Shown here: piece by piece, positions 17,509-27,084 of the stretch
Position numbering within the stretch: the stretch's first letter is position 1
Layout: each line of letters begins with the position of its first letter
Origin: Nitrosomonas sp.
GTDB lineage: Bacteria > Pseudomonadota > Gammaproteobacteria > Burkholderiales > Nitrosomonadaceae
Assembly (NCBI RefSeq): GCF_019752095.1
Contig: NZ_JAIEMO010000028.1
Coordinates: 1 to 45,170, forward strand
Direction of reading: 5' to 3'
Length of the DNA stretch: 45,170 nt
The notes under the pieces: generated by a model
The model's input: only the letters and a program-made list of their open reading frames with translations
What the model was told of the DNA's origin: nothing
The model's database searches: none
Position numbers and translations under genes: made by a program

Positions 17509-20274
17509 ATGAAGATTAAAAATGCCTTTGGTCTTAGAAGACCAATGACTGCAAGTGTTTTTTTTGTAATCACACTCTTAATTTCGCAGTTCGCTCTGGC
17601 TACAGAACATAACTTCGCGCTTACGGCCGAAACATTGCCTAACGGGCAGATTGCGTATGCACTGGCAGGAAACGAAGGAGTCATACCGGGACCGACTTTG
17701 TTCGTAAGGAAAGGGGATACAGTTAATGTGTCATTAACAAATAACACCAGCATCAAAATTGGGTTTAAGGTGCCTGACCTTGCGCAATCAGGCTCTGGTA
17801 AAATTCAACCTGGAAAAACAAAAAATTATAAGATTAAAGCTGGCAAAGCAGGCAGCTTCGTTTATCACGGTGATAGTAGTGGCAAGGAACTACTGGGTCT
17901 GTTTGGCGCAATCATTGTGGATAAGGCACATGGACCAATTGACAGTTATGTAAATGCAGATGGCAGCATTATTCCTGTCACATCAGCTGATATCGATAAA
18001 CAATTTGTTCTATTCATGGTAGGTTCAACTTTCTGGGGAACTGAAATTATTCCAGGTGGCTCACAACAAAAACCACTTTGGGCGAATCCTAATCCAGGCG
18101 CCGTTGAAAATGATATCGTACGCTTTCATATCTTATCAATTGGACCCGGACACACCTTCCACTTACACGCGCATCGATGGTTGAAAACGGGCACCAGCGA
18201 AGTGATTGATACCAAGCTATTGAAAGATGAAATCGATAGCCATTCCTTTACCGTCAAAGCAGGCACTGGTGTTGGCACCGGAAGCTGGCAATATCATTGC
18301 CACTTAATTGCACATATGGAAGCCGGTATGCACGGTAGTTTCAGAGTTGATCCAATCGGCGGTGACGGAGCCAGTGAAATCGGTGCATCGCCCTATGGTC
18401 GAATTTTACTCGGGCCAAAAGATGAGCCAGGCTTGGTAACATTTGAAATAACTGATGAACCAGCCAGTTGGTTTAGAAGTGCGCGCGGAGATGCACTTGT
18501 AGGATTGGGTCTGGGCATTAAAACTAAATCATTGGAAGTTATTGCTCCAGGTAGCAGCGTTAATTTTATCATGTCGGACACCAACGCCGTGCACACCATC
18601 AGCTCTTTGTTATGGCCTACGGGAGCTCATCATATGCCTTTCAATCAAACCGATGCTTACCGGGGAGGCGGAATTCTCAGATTAGATACGCCAGGCCTTT
18701 ATGTATTTACTTGTAAAGTTCATCCCTATATGTTTGGTGCAGTGATTGTTGATGATCCTGAAACTACGCACGCGGAAGGAATACTTGGTCTTGCACTTGA
18801 CTTAGGTGATAAAGCTTCGGATTTTAAAATCGATCTCGTAACCGGAATTAAAGGATTACCCACCAATAGCGATTTGGCCATTCGGTTATTACGAACATTC
18901 TTTGTCGCTACTGCACCAGATAACTGGCAAGACTATTCATCCGGCAGTTGGAATGTAAAATTTCCTGATCTTTCAGTCGTGATCTCGGGAGCCCCATTCA
19001 GTAAGGAGCTAACCGATGGGGGCGTTGCTGCTCCTTTAAGCATCTTGGATATCAGCGGTGAACTTCTTCCAACGCCAATTCCACCAACAGAACACGGTGT
19101 CGGAGAAGTATGGATTAATACCCAGTTTGAGAAAACTGCAAGCAAATACAAGCCAGGCACCATTACCGTGGTTGATGCATCCGATTGGACGGTTAAACGC
19201 AAGATTGGATTACCTGAGATCGATATGAATAATCCACATAATATGTGGCCCAATCGAGATCAATCAGTCATTTATCAGACCCAATGGTTTGATAACAAAT
19301 TAACCATGATCAAGCGCAAGAATGGTCAATTGATCAAAAACATTCAAGTGGGATATGCACCTTCTCATGTTATGACATTACCCACGAATGATGACGCAAC
19401 GATTGCTATCAATGGTGAAAACAGCATTGCAGTTATTCCTGCTGGGACTAAGCATGTTACCAAAATGATGCCAACACAAGGACGCGGACATACCTCTGCA
19501 AATCCTCATGGCCATTGGATCAGTGCAGATGGATCCAGAATCGTAACCCCCAACATCAATACGGGTGATATCGGAATCTATGCTGCCGATGGCGATATAC
19601 ACGCCAGAACCGCAACAGGTCAAGGTGCTCCCGGCGCACATCCAATCGCAATCGGTATGATGCCGGATTCCAGCAAAATTTATGCAACCAACCTTCTACA
19701 CCATTCATTAAGCGTGCTGAATGGCAATACCGGAGAGCTGATCAAAACTGTTAATCTCATTGCTGATTACGATCCGATTGACGGCAGTTTTGCTGATAAT
19801 GATGGGAATGGAGAAATTGCAGTCGGCGTATTACCCATCCAAACACCCGTTTCTCCCGATGGCAAAGCAGTTGTAATCGCCGCAACAGGCGGACAAATTG
19901 TTATCGTAGATACCGCTACCGATAGCATCGTTAAAATGCTCCCCTGCGATCCCGGTTGTCACGGTGCAAACTTTGGTGCCAAACAGGGTGGTGGATATTA
20001 TGCCTACGTTACAAGCAAATTTTCCAATCGTCTGATCGTAGTAGATACTGATCCGAATGGCGATGGCAATCTGAATGACGCAATGATTGTGGGAGCGATT
20101 TCTCTAACCGCCGGAGAAAATACAGCTAGTGATGACGTGGTAAGTCGTCTGCCAGGATTTGGTGGTCAAGGAGTGCTTGCGATTCCCAATGTTTACAACG
20201 GCTGGGTGCAAAATCTGCCAGAAGACTGGAAAGCCGGCTTGACCGCTGCACAAAGAAATCCAATCGGAGACTAA
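17509..20274 (+). CDS. Multicopper oxidase-cupredoxin-beta-propeller fusion protein
   Basis: Exported 921-residue protein (signal peptide about 1-31). Domain 1 (about 32-140) is MCO-like but lacks the HxHG motif (NTSIKIGF instead), and YHxH is reduced to YHGD (120-122). Domain 2 (about 160-285) is complete: HTFHLHAHRW (His215, 218, 220, 222) and YHCHLIAHMEAGM (His263, Cys264, His265, His269, Met274) give a type-1 copper site plus half a trinuclear cluster. A third cupredoxin (about 305-420) has its own type-1 set: His362, Cys402, His405, Met408. Residues about 530-860 are YVTN-like propeller repeats, several starting with a conserved His (577, 620, 667, 711, 818). It probably shares an operon with the preceding gene and may complement its ligands. 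The electron donor and substrate are not evident. Confidence 0.88.
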   Translation: MKIKNAFGLRRPMTASVFFVITLLISQFALATEHNFALTAETLPNGQIAYALAGNEGVIPGPTLFVRKGDTVNVSLTNNTSIKIGFKVPDLAQSGSGKIQPGKTKNYKIKAGKAGSFVYHGDSSGKELLGLFGAIIVDKAHGPIDSYVNADGSIIPVTSADIDKQFVLFMVGSTFWGTEIIPGGSQQKPLWANPNPGAVENDIVRFHILSIGPGHTFHLHAHRWLKTGTSEVIDTKLLKDEIDSHSFTVKAGTGVGTGSWQYHCHLIAHMEAGMHGSFRVDPIGGDGASEIGASPYGRILLGPKDEPGLVTFEITDEPASWFRSARGDALVGLGLGIKTKSLEVIAPGSSVNFIMSDTNAVHTISSLLWPTGAHHMPFNQTDAYRGGGILRLDTPGLYVFTCKVHPYMFGAVIVDDPETTHAEGILGLALDLGDKASDFKIDLVTGIKGLPTNSDLAIRLLRTFFVATAPDNWQDYSSGSWNVKFPDLSVVISGAPFSKELTDGGVAAPLSILDISGELLPTPIPPTEHGVGEVWINTQFEKTASKYKPGTITVVDASDWTVKRKIGLPEIDMNNPHNMWPNRDQSVIYQTQWFDNKLTMIKRKNGQLIKNIQVGYAPSHVMTLPTNDDATIAINGENSIAVIPAGTKHVTKMMPTQGRGHTSANPHGHWISADGSRIVTPNINTGDIGIYAADGDIHARTATGQGAPGAHPIAIGMMPDSSKIYATNLLHHSLSVLNGNTGELIKTVNLIADYDPIDGSFADNDGNGEIAVGVLPIQTPVSPDGKAVVIAATGGQIVIVDTATDSIVKMLPCDPGCHGANFGAKQGGGYYAYVTSKFSNRLIVVDTDPNGDGNLNDAMIVGAISLTAGENTASDDVVSRLPGFGGQGVLAIPNVYNGWVQNLPEDWKAGLTAAQRNPIGD

Positions 20275-20279
20275 TATCC

Positions 20280-20317
20280 GTACAGCTGCCAGCATCGAAC
20301 TGGTAGCTGTACTTTTT
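20280..20317 (+). terminator. Rho-independent terminator after the copper-oxidase operon
   Basis: A 13-bp stem, gtacagctgccag (20280-20292) with ctggtagctgtac (20300-20312), has one G-U pair and a 7-nt loop. It is followed directly by five T. It begins 6 bp after the stop codon, so it ends the two-gene copper operon. Confidence 0.9.
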
Positions 20318-20630
20318 GAGCACTTCTACCTTGTGTTGCAAATCACAAAGTACACTTTTGCAAAAGTCTCTAGGAATACCATTCTGGATTTCTGTCGCAC
20401 GCAATTAAGCAATGCTATGATAAGACACTGATGCACCGAGACACTTCATTTTTACCCACTGACACGAGAGCAAGCATTTTGACGTCAATTATGCTAATGT
20501 AAAAATAGTAATGCAAAGATGAGTATATTGTATGGTCTGGATGTGACGATGAAAGCTCCAGAAAAATTGATCATTTCTTAGTCCTAAGAAAGACTGTTAC
20601 CTTCTTGGCCATTTATCGTGAAAAACAGCA
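20318..20630. other. Gene-free interval upstream of the DCC-family gene
   Basis: About 313 bp without a credible gene. Besides the promoter expected for the gene at 20631, the only clear structure is the near-palindrome at 20574-20591. Confidence 0.5.
20574..20591. promoter_or_regulatory. 18-bp near-palindrome upstream of the DCC-family gene
   Basis: tttcttag and ctaagaaa flank a 2-nt centre and are perfectly complementary. It lies about 40 bp before the ATG of the DCC protein, a position suited to an operator. No known consensus is matched. Confidence 0.4.
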
Positions 20631-21002
20631 ATGACGAATCAACCAAAAATAAAAGTGTATTACAACTCAGCCTGTCCTGTATGCAAAGCTGGAATTGAAG
20701 CTCAGATGGACAAAGAAAGTTGTTGTGAAATCCAGTGGAACGATATTCATACGCATCGTGCGCTTGTTTCCGAGGTCAATTCAGATCTTGAGTTCGTTCG
20801 CGAACGTCTGCATGTTATTGATGAGGTGGGCAATCTTCATGTCGGTTTTGATGCCTTTTTGGCCATCTGGCGTGCATCTGCGCATGAACGCTGGAAAGCG
20901 AAAATGCTAGGGATTCCGGTTGTCAGGCAGTTGTGTACGTTGAGCTATAATTTATTTGCGGCAGCGCTTTATCGCTGGAATAAAGCCAAAAAGCATTGGT
21001 AG
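20631..21002 (+). CDS. DCC-family (DUF393) thiol-disulfide oxidoreductase-like protein
   Basis: A 123-residue protein with the family's N-terminal signature: beta strand, then NSACPVCK (CxxC, residues about 13-20), where most members have DGxCPxC. An extra Cys pair (ESCC) follows near residue 30, and VGFDAFLAIWR represents the conserved central motif. Family members resemble thioredoxin-fold redox proteins, but their substrates are unknown. It follows the copper operon, separated by a terminator, and converges with gatB. Confidence 0.88.
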   Translation: MTNQPKIKVYYNSACPVCKAGIEAQMDKESCCEIQWNDIHTHRALVSEVNSDLEFVRERLHVIDEVGNLHVGFDAFLAIWRASAHERWKAKMLGIPVVRQLCTLSYNLFAAALYRWNKAKKHW

Positions 21003-21077
21003 CTTTATAGAACTTGATTTAAACCAACTCGGTGGCAAGGTTTCAACAGCCTGTTAAGTTGATAGTCTTGATTCTTG

Positions 21078-22517
21078 CTATCCTTCCAGTTTCTTTTTCA
21101 AAATAGTATTCACCTGTGCTGGATTGGCTTTTCCTTGGGTTGCTTTCATGATTTGGCCGACCAGTGAATTGAAAGCTTTTTCTTTGCCATTGCGATAGTC
21201 TGCGACTTGTTGTTCATTGGCCGTCAGTACTTGTTCAACCAGTTTCTCAATGGCGCTATCGTCGGAAATTTGTTTTAACCCTTTGGCGGCAATGATAGCA
21301 TCGACATTTTTTTCCAATTCACCATTCCACATGCTTTCAAATACCGTTTTGGCTGCCTTGCCGGAAATGGTGCCATCACTGATTCGCTCCAGCAGTGTCG
21401 CAAGTTGGGAAGGGGTAATTGGGCATGCGGTGATTTCAAGTCCTTCTTTGTTCAATTGCCCACTGATCTCGCCCATGATCCAGTTGGCGCACAATTTTGC
21501 CTGTGCAGGCAATTGCTTGATAGTTGATTCAAAATAATCTGCGGTTTCGCGAGAGCTTGTTAGTACGGAGGTATCGTAGGCGGATAGCGCGAACTCCGAC
21601 ATATAGCGATCGCGGCGCGCCTGAGGTAATTCCGGCAAAGCTGATTGCACTTGGTCAATCCAGTTTGCGGAAATTTCGAGCGGCAATAAATCCGGATCGG
21701 GGAAATAACGATAATCGTTGGCATCTTCCTTGGTACGCATAGTCCGCGTTTCGTCTTTGCTGGCATCGTACAGACGGGTTTCCTGCCGGATTGTACCGCC
21801 GTCTTCTAGAATTTCAATTTGTCGCCTGGCCTCATAATCAATCGCTTTCTCGAGAAAACGGAATGAATTCAAATTCTTGATCTCACAGCGCGTGCCCAGT
21901 TTTTCCGTGCCGTGTGGACGCACCGAAACATTGGCATCGCAGCGGAAAGAGCCTTCCTGCATATTGCCATCGCAAATGCCGATCCAACGTACCAGCGCGT
22001 GCAGTGTTTTCGCATAGACTACGGCTTCCGCACTGCTGCGTATATCCGGCTCAGAAACGATTTCCAGCAAGGGTGTGCCAGCCCGATTCAGATCAATCCC
22101 GCTCATACCATGAAAATCCTCGTGCAGCGACTTGCCGGCGTCTTCTTCCAGATGCGCGCGCGTCAGGCGGATATTTTTTTCCTCACCATCAGCCTGAATC
22201 TGAATGTTGCCACCTTGCACCACCGGCAATTCGAATTGACTGATTTGATAGCCTTTCGGCAAATCGGGATAAAAATAATTTTTGCGGGCGAAAATAGAGG
22301 GTGAATTAATTTTAGCGCCGACTGACAAACCAAATTTGATAGCCCGTTCAACCGCGCCCTTATTGAGTACTGGCAAAACACCGGGCAATGCCAAATCGAT
22401 TACGCACGCTTGGGTATTCGGCGGCGCACCATAAGCGGTGGATGCGCCTGAGAATATTTTAGATTGCGTTGAAAGTTGAGCATGTACTTCAAGACCGATG
22501 ACAATTTCCCATTGCAT
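21078..22517 (-). CDS. gatB: Asp-tRNA(Asn)/Glu-tRNA(Gln) amidotransferase subunit B
   Basis: The tRNA-binding and kinase-like subunit of GatCAB, which converts misacylated Glu-tRNA(Gln) and Asp-tRNA(Asn) to the correct amidated forms. The N-terminus [12 protein letters not shown] and the [15 protein letters not shown] motif (about residues 146-160) are diagnostic. The C-terminal YqeY-like tail domain runs to the end ([11 protein letters not shown]). The length of 479 residues is normal. It is the last gene of the leftward gatC-gatA-gatB unit, 46 bp after gatA. Confidence 0.97.
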   Translation of the reverse strand: MQWEIVIGLEVHAQLSTQSKIFSGASTAYGAPPNTQACVIDLALPGVLPVLNKGAVERAIKFGLSVGAKINSPSIFARKNYFYPDLPKGYQISQFELPVVQGGNIQIQADGEEKNIRLTRAHLEEDAGKSLHEDFHGMSGIDLNRAGTPLLEIVSEPDIRSSAEAVVYAKTLHALVRWIGICDGNMQEGSFRCDANVSVRPHGTEKLGTRCEIKNLNSFRFLEKAIDYEARRQIEILEDGGTIRQETRLYDASKDETRTMRTKEDANDYRYFPDPDLLPLEISANWIDQVQSALPELPQARRDRYMSEFALSAYDTSVLTSSRETADYFESTIKQLPAQAKLCANWIMGEISGQLNKEGLEITACPITPSQLATLLERISDGTISGKAAKTVFESMWNGELEKNVDAIIAAKGLKQISDDSAIEKLVEQVLTANEQQVADYRNGKEKAFNSLVGQIMKATQGKANPAQVNTILKKKLEG

Positions 22518-22563
22518 GATAAATTTCCGGCTAGATGATTGATTTTATGAATGAACGATAGCT

Positions 22564-24012
22564 TTAAACAGGCGACTTCAAATGCCAGTCTGTCACCAAT
22601 TGATATTGATGTGCAATATTCAGCATTTGCGCTTCCTTAAAATAATTACCCATAATGTGTAAGCCAATTGGTCGATTTTTGTCACCAAAACCAATCGGGA
22701 TCGACATTGCCGGCATTCCGGTCAGGTTTGCCGCGCTGGTATAGATATCCGATAAATACATTTGGATCGGGTCGCCGCTTTTTTCTCCCAGATTAAATGC
22801 GACCGTGGGAGTGGTAGGCCCCATGATAATGTCGCACCGTTTATAGGCTTCAGTAAAATCCTGCGCGATCAGGCGGCGCAGTTTCTGCGCCTTGATGTAG
22901 TAGGCGTCGTAATAACCATGCGACAACACATAGGTTCCGATCAGAATTCGTCGTTTCACTTCTGCGCCAAAGCCTTGCGTGCGTGTTTTGCGATACATGT
23001 CAGCTAGGTCGCTGTATGCTGGAGCACGATAACCGTAACGTACCCCATCAAAACGGGATAAATTGCTCGACGCCTCAGCAGGTGCCAAAACATAATAAAC
23101 TGGAATCGACAGTGGCGCATTGGGTAATGAAACCTCAATCGTTTGTGCACCTAATCTGCGATACTCAACCAATGCTTTTTCGATCGCGCTTGCGACATCC
23201 TGGCTCATGCCCTCGGCAAAATATTCTTTCGGCAAACCGATGCGCAGACCCGCTAAAGGTTTCTGCAAATCCTGCGCGCAATCCTCAGCATCGCGCTGCA
23301 GACTGGTGGAATCACGCGGATCAAACCCAATCATGACATTCAGCAGTAGCGCCAAATCTTCGGCCGATTTAGCCATTGGCCCGCCCTGGTCCAAGCTGGA
23401 GGCAAAAGCGATCATGCCGTAGCGCGACACCAATCCATAGGTCGGTTTAATTCCGGAGATGCCGCATAATGCTGCGGGTTGGCGGATGGAACCGCCGGTA
23501 TCTGTGCCGGTTGCTGCAGGGGCTAGTCTGGCTGCCACTGCACACGCCGCGCCGCCTGAACTGCCACCAGGAACTGCCGCAATATCCCAGGGGTTTTTAA
23601 CAATGCCGAAATAGGATGTTTCATTGCTTGACCCCATGGCAAATTCATCCATGTTGGTTTTGCCAATGTTGATCGCACCCGCCTGATTGAATCGTTCAAT
23701 AACACCGGCATCATACGGTGAAACAAAATTTGACAGCATTTTTGAGCCGCACGTGGTCAACCAGCCTCTAGCGCAAAAAATATCTTTCTGTGCAATCGGA
23801 ATTCCGGTTAATGGCCCGGCCTGTCCTGTGGCAAGCATTTTGTCAGCTACCTTTGCTTGCGCCAAACTTATTTCTTCGTTGACCGTAATAAACGCGTTGT
23901 ATTCAGGATTGAATTGTTTGATGCGCTGCAAAAACTCGGTGGTAAGTTCAGTGCTGGAAATTTTTTTTTCGGCAAGCTGAATCGAGAGCTGTTTAAGACT
24001 GGCATTAAACAT
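22564..24012 (-). CDS. gatA: Asp-tRNA(Asn)/Glu-tRNA(Gln) amidotransferase subunit A
   Basis: The amidase subunit of GatCAB, which releases ammonia from glutamine for tRNA amidation. The Ser-cisSer-Lys triad is visible: Lys in IAQKDIF (about residue 76), and the amidase signature with [13 protein letters not shown] and [12 protein letters not shown] (about 148-180). At 482 residues it matches the family length. It lies between gatC (90 bp upstream) and gatB. Confidence 0.97.
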   Translation of the reverse strand: MFNASLKQLSIQLAEKKISSTELTTEFLQRIKQFNPEYNAFITVNEEISLAQAKVADKMLATGQAGPLTGIPIAQKDIFCARGWLTTCGSKMLSNFVSPYDAGVIERFNQAGAINIGKTNMDEFAMGSSNETSYFGIVKNPWDIAAVPGGSSGGAACAVAARLAPAATGTDTGGSIRQPAALCGISGIKPTYGLVSRYGMIAFASSLDQGGPMAKSAEDLALLLNVMIGFDPRDSTSLQRDAEDCAQDLQKPLAGLRIGLPKEYFAEGMSQDVASAIEKALVEYRRLGAQTIEVSLPNAPLSIPVYYVLAPAEASSNLSRFDGVRYGYRAPAYSDLADMYRKTRTQGFGAEVKRRILIGTYVLSHGYYDAYYIKAQKLRRLIAQDFTEAYKRCDIIMGPTTPTVAFNLGEKSGDPIQMYLSDIYTSAANLTGMPAMSIPIGFGDKNRPIGLHIMGNYFKEAQMLNIAHQYQLVTDWHLKSPV

Positions 24013-24102
24013 GGATTTACTGATTAGAGAAAAATAAAATGTTACGTATAATGGCTATTCTTTATAGCCTTAGAAATTCCTTGGGCACATTTCGTCACTT
24101 AT

Positions 24103-24390
24103 CTATTCAATGACTTGTGGAACCAAATAGAGATTAGCTTCGACTTGTGGTGCAATCGATTGATATAATCCGTGTTGGTCGGCTTCAGTGACTTCATCTT
24201 CGCGTAGGCGTTGCACTACACTTTGCGCATGAGACATGGGCTCCACGGTTGAAGTATCGACAGCTTGCATTGTTCCTATCAGATCAAAAATACCGGATAA
24301 TTGATTCAAAGTCTCTTTTGCCTCGTTATCGTTAATCTCAATATAGGCAAGATCAGCAATTCGTTTTACATCACTAACAGATAAAGTCAT
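24103..24390 (-). CDS. gatC: Asp-tRNA(Asn)/Glu-tRNA(Gln) amidotransferase subunit C
   Basis: Small 95-residue subunit that wraps around and stabilises GatA. It has the typical start [19 protein letters not shown] (residues 1-19) and the central [16 protein letters not shown] region. First gene of gatCAB, divergent from mreB with about 139 bp between them, a common arrangement in betaproteobacteria. Confidence 0.95.
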   Translation of the reverse strand: MTLSVSDVKRIADLAYIEINDNEAKETLNQLSGIFDLIGTMQAVDTSTVEPMSHAQSVVQRLREDEVTEADQHGLYQSIAPQVEANLYLVPQVIE

Positions 24391-24505
24391 TTGAGATGGT
24401 TAGCCTTATATTCAAAGAAGTATTAGGGTATCATGCCGCAGTTTAACTCGCGTATTATTTTTTGATGGTTTCATTTGTTATTCTATTTATTCGCTCTCAT
24501 CATAA

Positions 24506-25588
<1,083 letters not shown>

Positions 25589-25661
25589 TTATTGTTTAAT
25601 TACTGATTACTTTTCTCTTTTCTAGTACAAAATTAAGTCTTTCTCTTAAAGACGGAACGTA

Positions 25662-26552
25662 ATGGAAACAGCCCCACAGTTTTTCAGGAATGGTCCGGGT
25701 CCGTTTGCACGACTGTTTATATTTGCGATCCTATCCTGCTTGTTGATTGCGGATGATACGCGTTTCAAATATTTTCCTCAGTTGCGCCAAACAATTGGTG
25801 TGATCATCTTTCCTTTACAGAAAATTGCTTATATCCCTTCAGATATATATGATCAAGTTGAGAAATTGATTACCAGTTTCAACTTGCTCGAAGAAAATGT
25901 AAAATTGCGACAACTTTATCTGGACCGTCGTGAACAACTGCTGAGATTAGAGGCACTGGAAGCCGAGAATACGCACTTGCGCAGATTGTTAGGCGCAGCA
26001 CAGCAAATCGAAACCACTGCTAAAACGAAAGTAGTTTTAGCAGAAATTCAGTATACTCCGCGTGATCCGTTTAATCACAAAATAACCTTGAATAAAGGCA
26101 GTTATCATGATATTGAGTTGGGTCAGGCAGTAATTGATGATAAGGGTATCGTCGGACAAATTACGCAGCTATACCCTTGGTCATCCGAAGTAACGCTTTT
26201 GACAGATAAAGATCATGCTGTTCCTATCCAAGTTGTTCGCAATGGTTTGCGATCAATCGTATCTGGAACGGGTAAAAATAATGAGCTGGAATTACGTTAC
26301 TTATCGGTTAACACAGATATTCAGCAAGGTGACTTATTAGTTACTTCCGGGATTGGCGGAGTGTATCCGTCAGGAATTCCCGTTGCAACTGTGCTCAAGA
26401 TTGAGCAGGACCCTGCAGGTGATTTTGCGCTTGTTACCAGCGCGCCGATTGCTGGTGTAAATCGGAATCGACAGGTTTTAGTTCTGTCCTTGGCGCAGGT
26501 AGAATCCAATGATTCTCTAGAGATGCCAACCATTGAATCCGGAACGAATTAA
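25662..26552 (+). CDS. mreC: Rod-shape determining protein MreC
   Basis: Bitopic inner-membrane scaffold of the elongasome, 296 residues. It has one N-terminal membrane segment (about 16-35), a periplasmic coiled coil (about 65-105, rich in Leu/Glu/Arg), then the beta-barrel MreC domain with GIVGQI and DLLVTSGIGGVYPSGIPVA, typical of the family. MreC switches on the PBP2-RodA synthase encoded downstream. Confidence 0.95.
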   Translation: METAPQFFRNGPGPFARLFIFAILSCLLIADDTRFKYFPQLRQTIGVIIFPLQKIAYIPSDIYDQVEKLITSFNLLEENVKLRQLYLDRREQLLRLEALEAENTHLRRLLGAAQQIETTAKTKVVLAEIQYTPRDPFNHKITLNKGSYHDIELGQAVIDDKGIVGQITQLYPWSSEVTLLTDKDHAVPIQVVRNGLRSIVSGTGKNNELELRYLSVNTDIQQGDLLVTSGIGGVYPSGIPVATVLKIEQDPAGDFALVTSAPIAGVNRNRQVLVLSLAQVESNDSLEMPTIESGTN

Positions 26553-27084
26553 AGAAAATAATTCAACTAAAGAGAACTACTTAAGGCAGGATATGTATGT
26601 GCCTGCCAGTAGTTTGTTTATTGCCACAAGTCTAGTCATCGCACTCATCCTCAATTTTCTACCATTGCAAGGCGATCTTTTGATCGCGCGTCCTGATTTC
26701 GTAGCACTCGCAATAGCTTATTGGAATGTCAATCATCCGCACAAATTAGGAATGAGCTTGGCATTTGGCATGGGATTAATGATGGATGTCGGCAACGCTG
26801 GGATAATGGGCCAACATGCCTTAGCATATTGTGTTATTTTTTATCTGACACAAATTTTCGGTCGGCGTTTGCGGCTATTCAGTTTACTAAAGCAAGCACC
26901 GCAAATCGGTTTTTTCTTATTCATAATGCAAACAGTCTTCGTTCTGATAGCCCTATCGAGCGGATCAACACTGCCTGGCTGGAGTTACTTTCACGCGACT
27001 ATCACAGGTACCTTACTTTGGGCGCCGGCTGCCTTTGTAATGACTCTGCTATCAAAACCAAAACCGGACTCTAGTGCGTTATGA
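26533..27084 (+). CDS. mreD: Rod-shape determining protein MreD
   Basis: Polytopic inner-membrane protein of the elongasome with about five hydrophobic segments; the early ARPDFVALAIAYW and GLMMDVGNAGIMGQHAL stretches are family hallmarks. The start is uncertain. The TTG at 26533 overlaps mreC by 20 bp and gives 183 residues, with the pre-membrane segment seen in relatives. The ATG at 26593 has a better ribosome site (aaggcagg) and gives 163 residues. Its stop overlaps the mrdA start by 4 bp (ATGA). Confidence 0.9.
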   Translation: MNPERIKENNSTKENYLRQDMYVPASSLFIATSLVIALILNFLPLQGDLLIARPDFVALAIAYWNVNHPHKLGMSLAFGMGLMMDVGNAGIMGQHALAYCVIFYLTQIFGRRLRLFSLLKQAPQIGFFLFIMQTVFVLIALSSGSTLPGWSYFHATITGTLLWAPAAFVMTLLSKPKPDSSAL

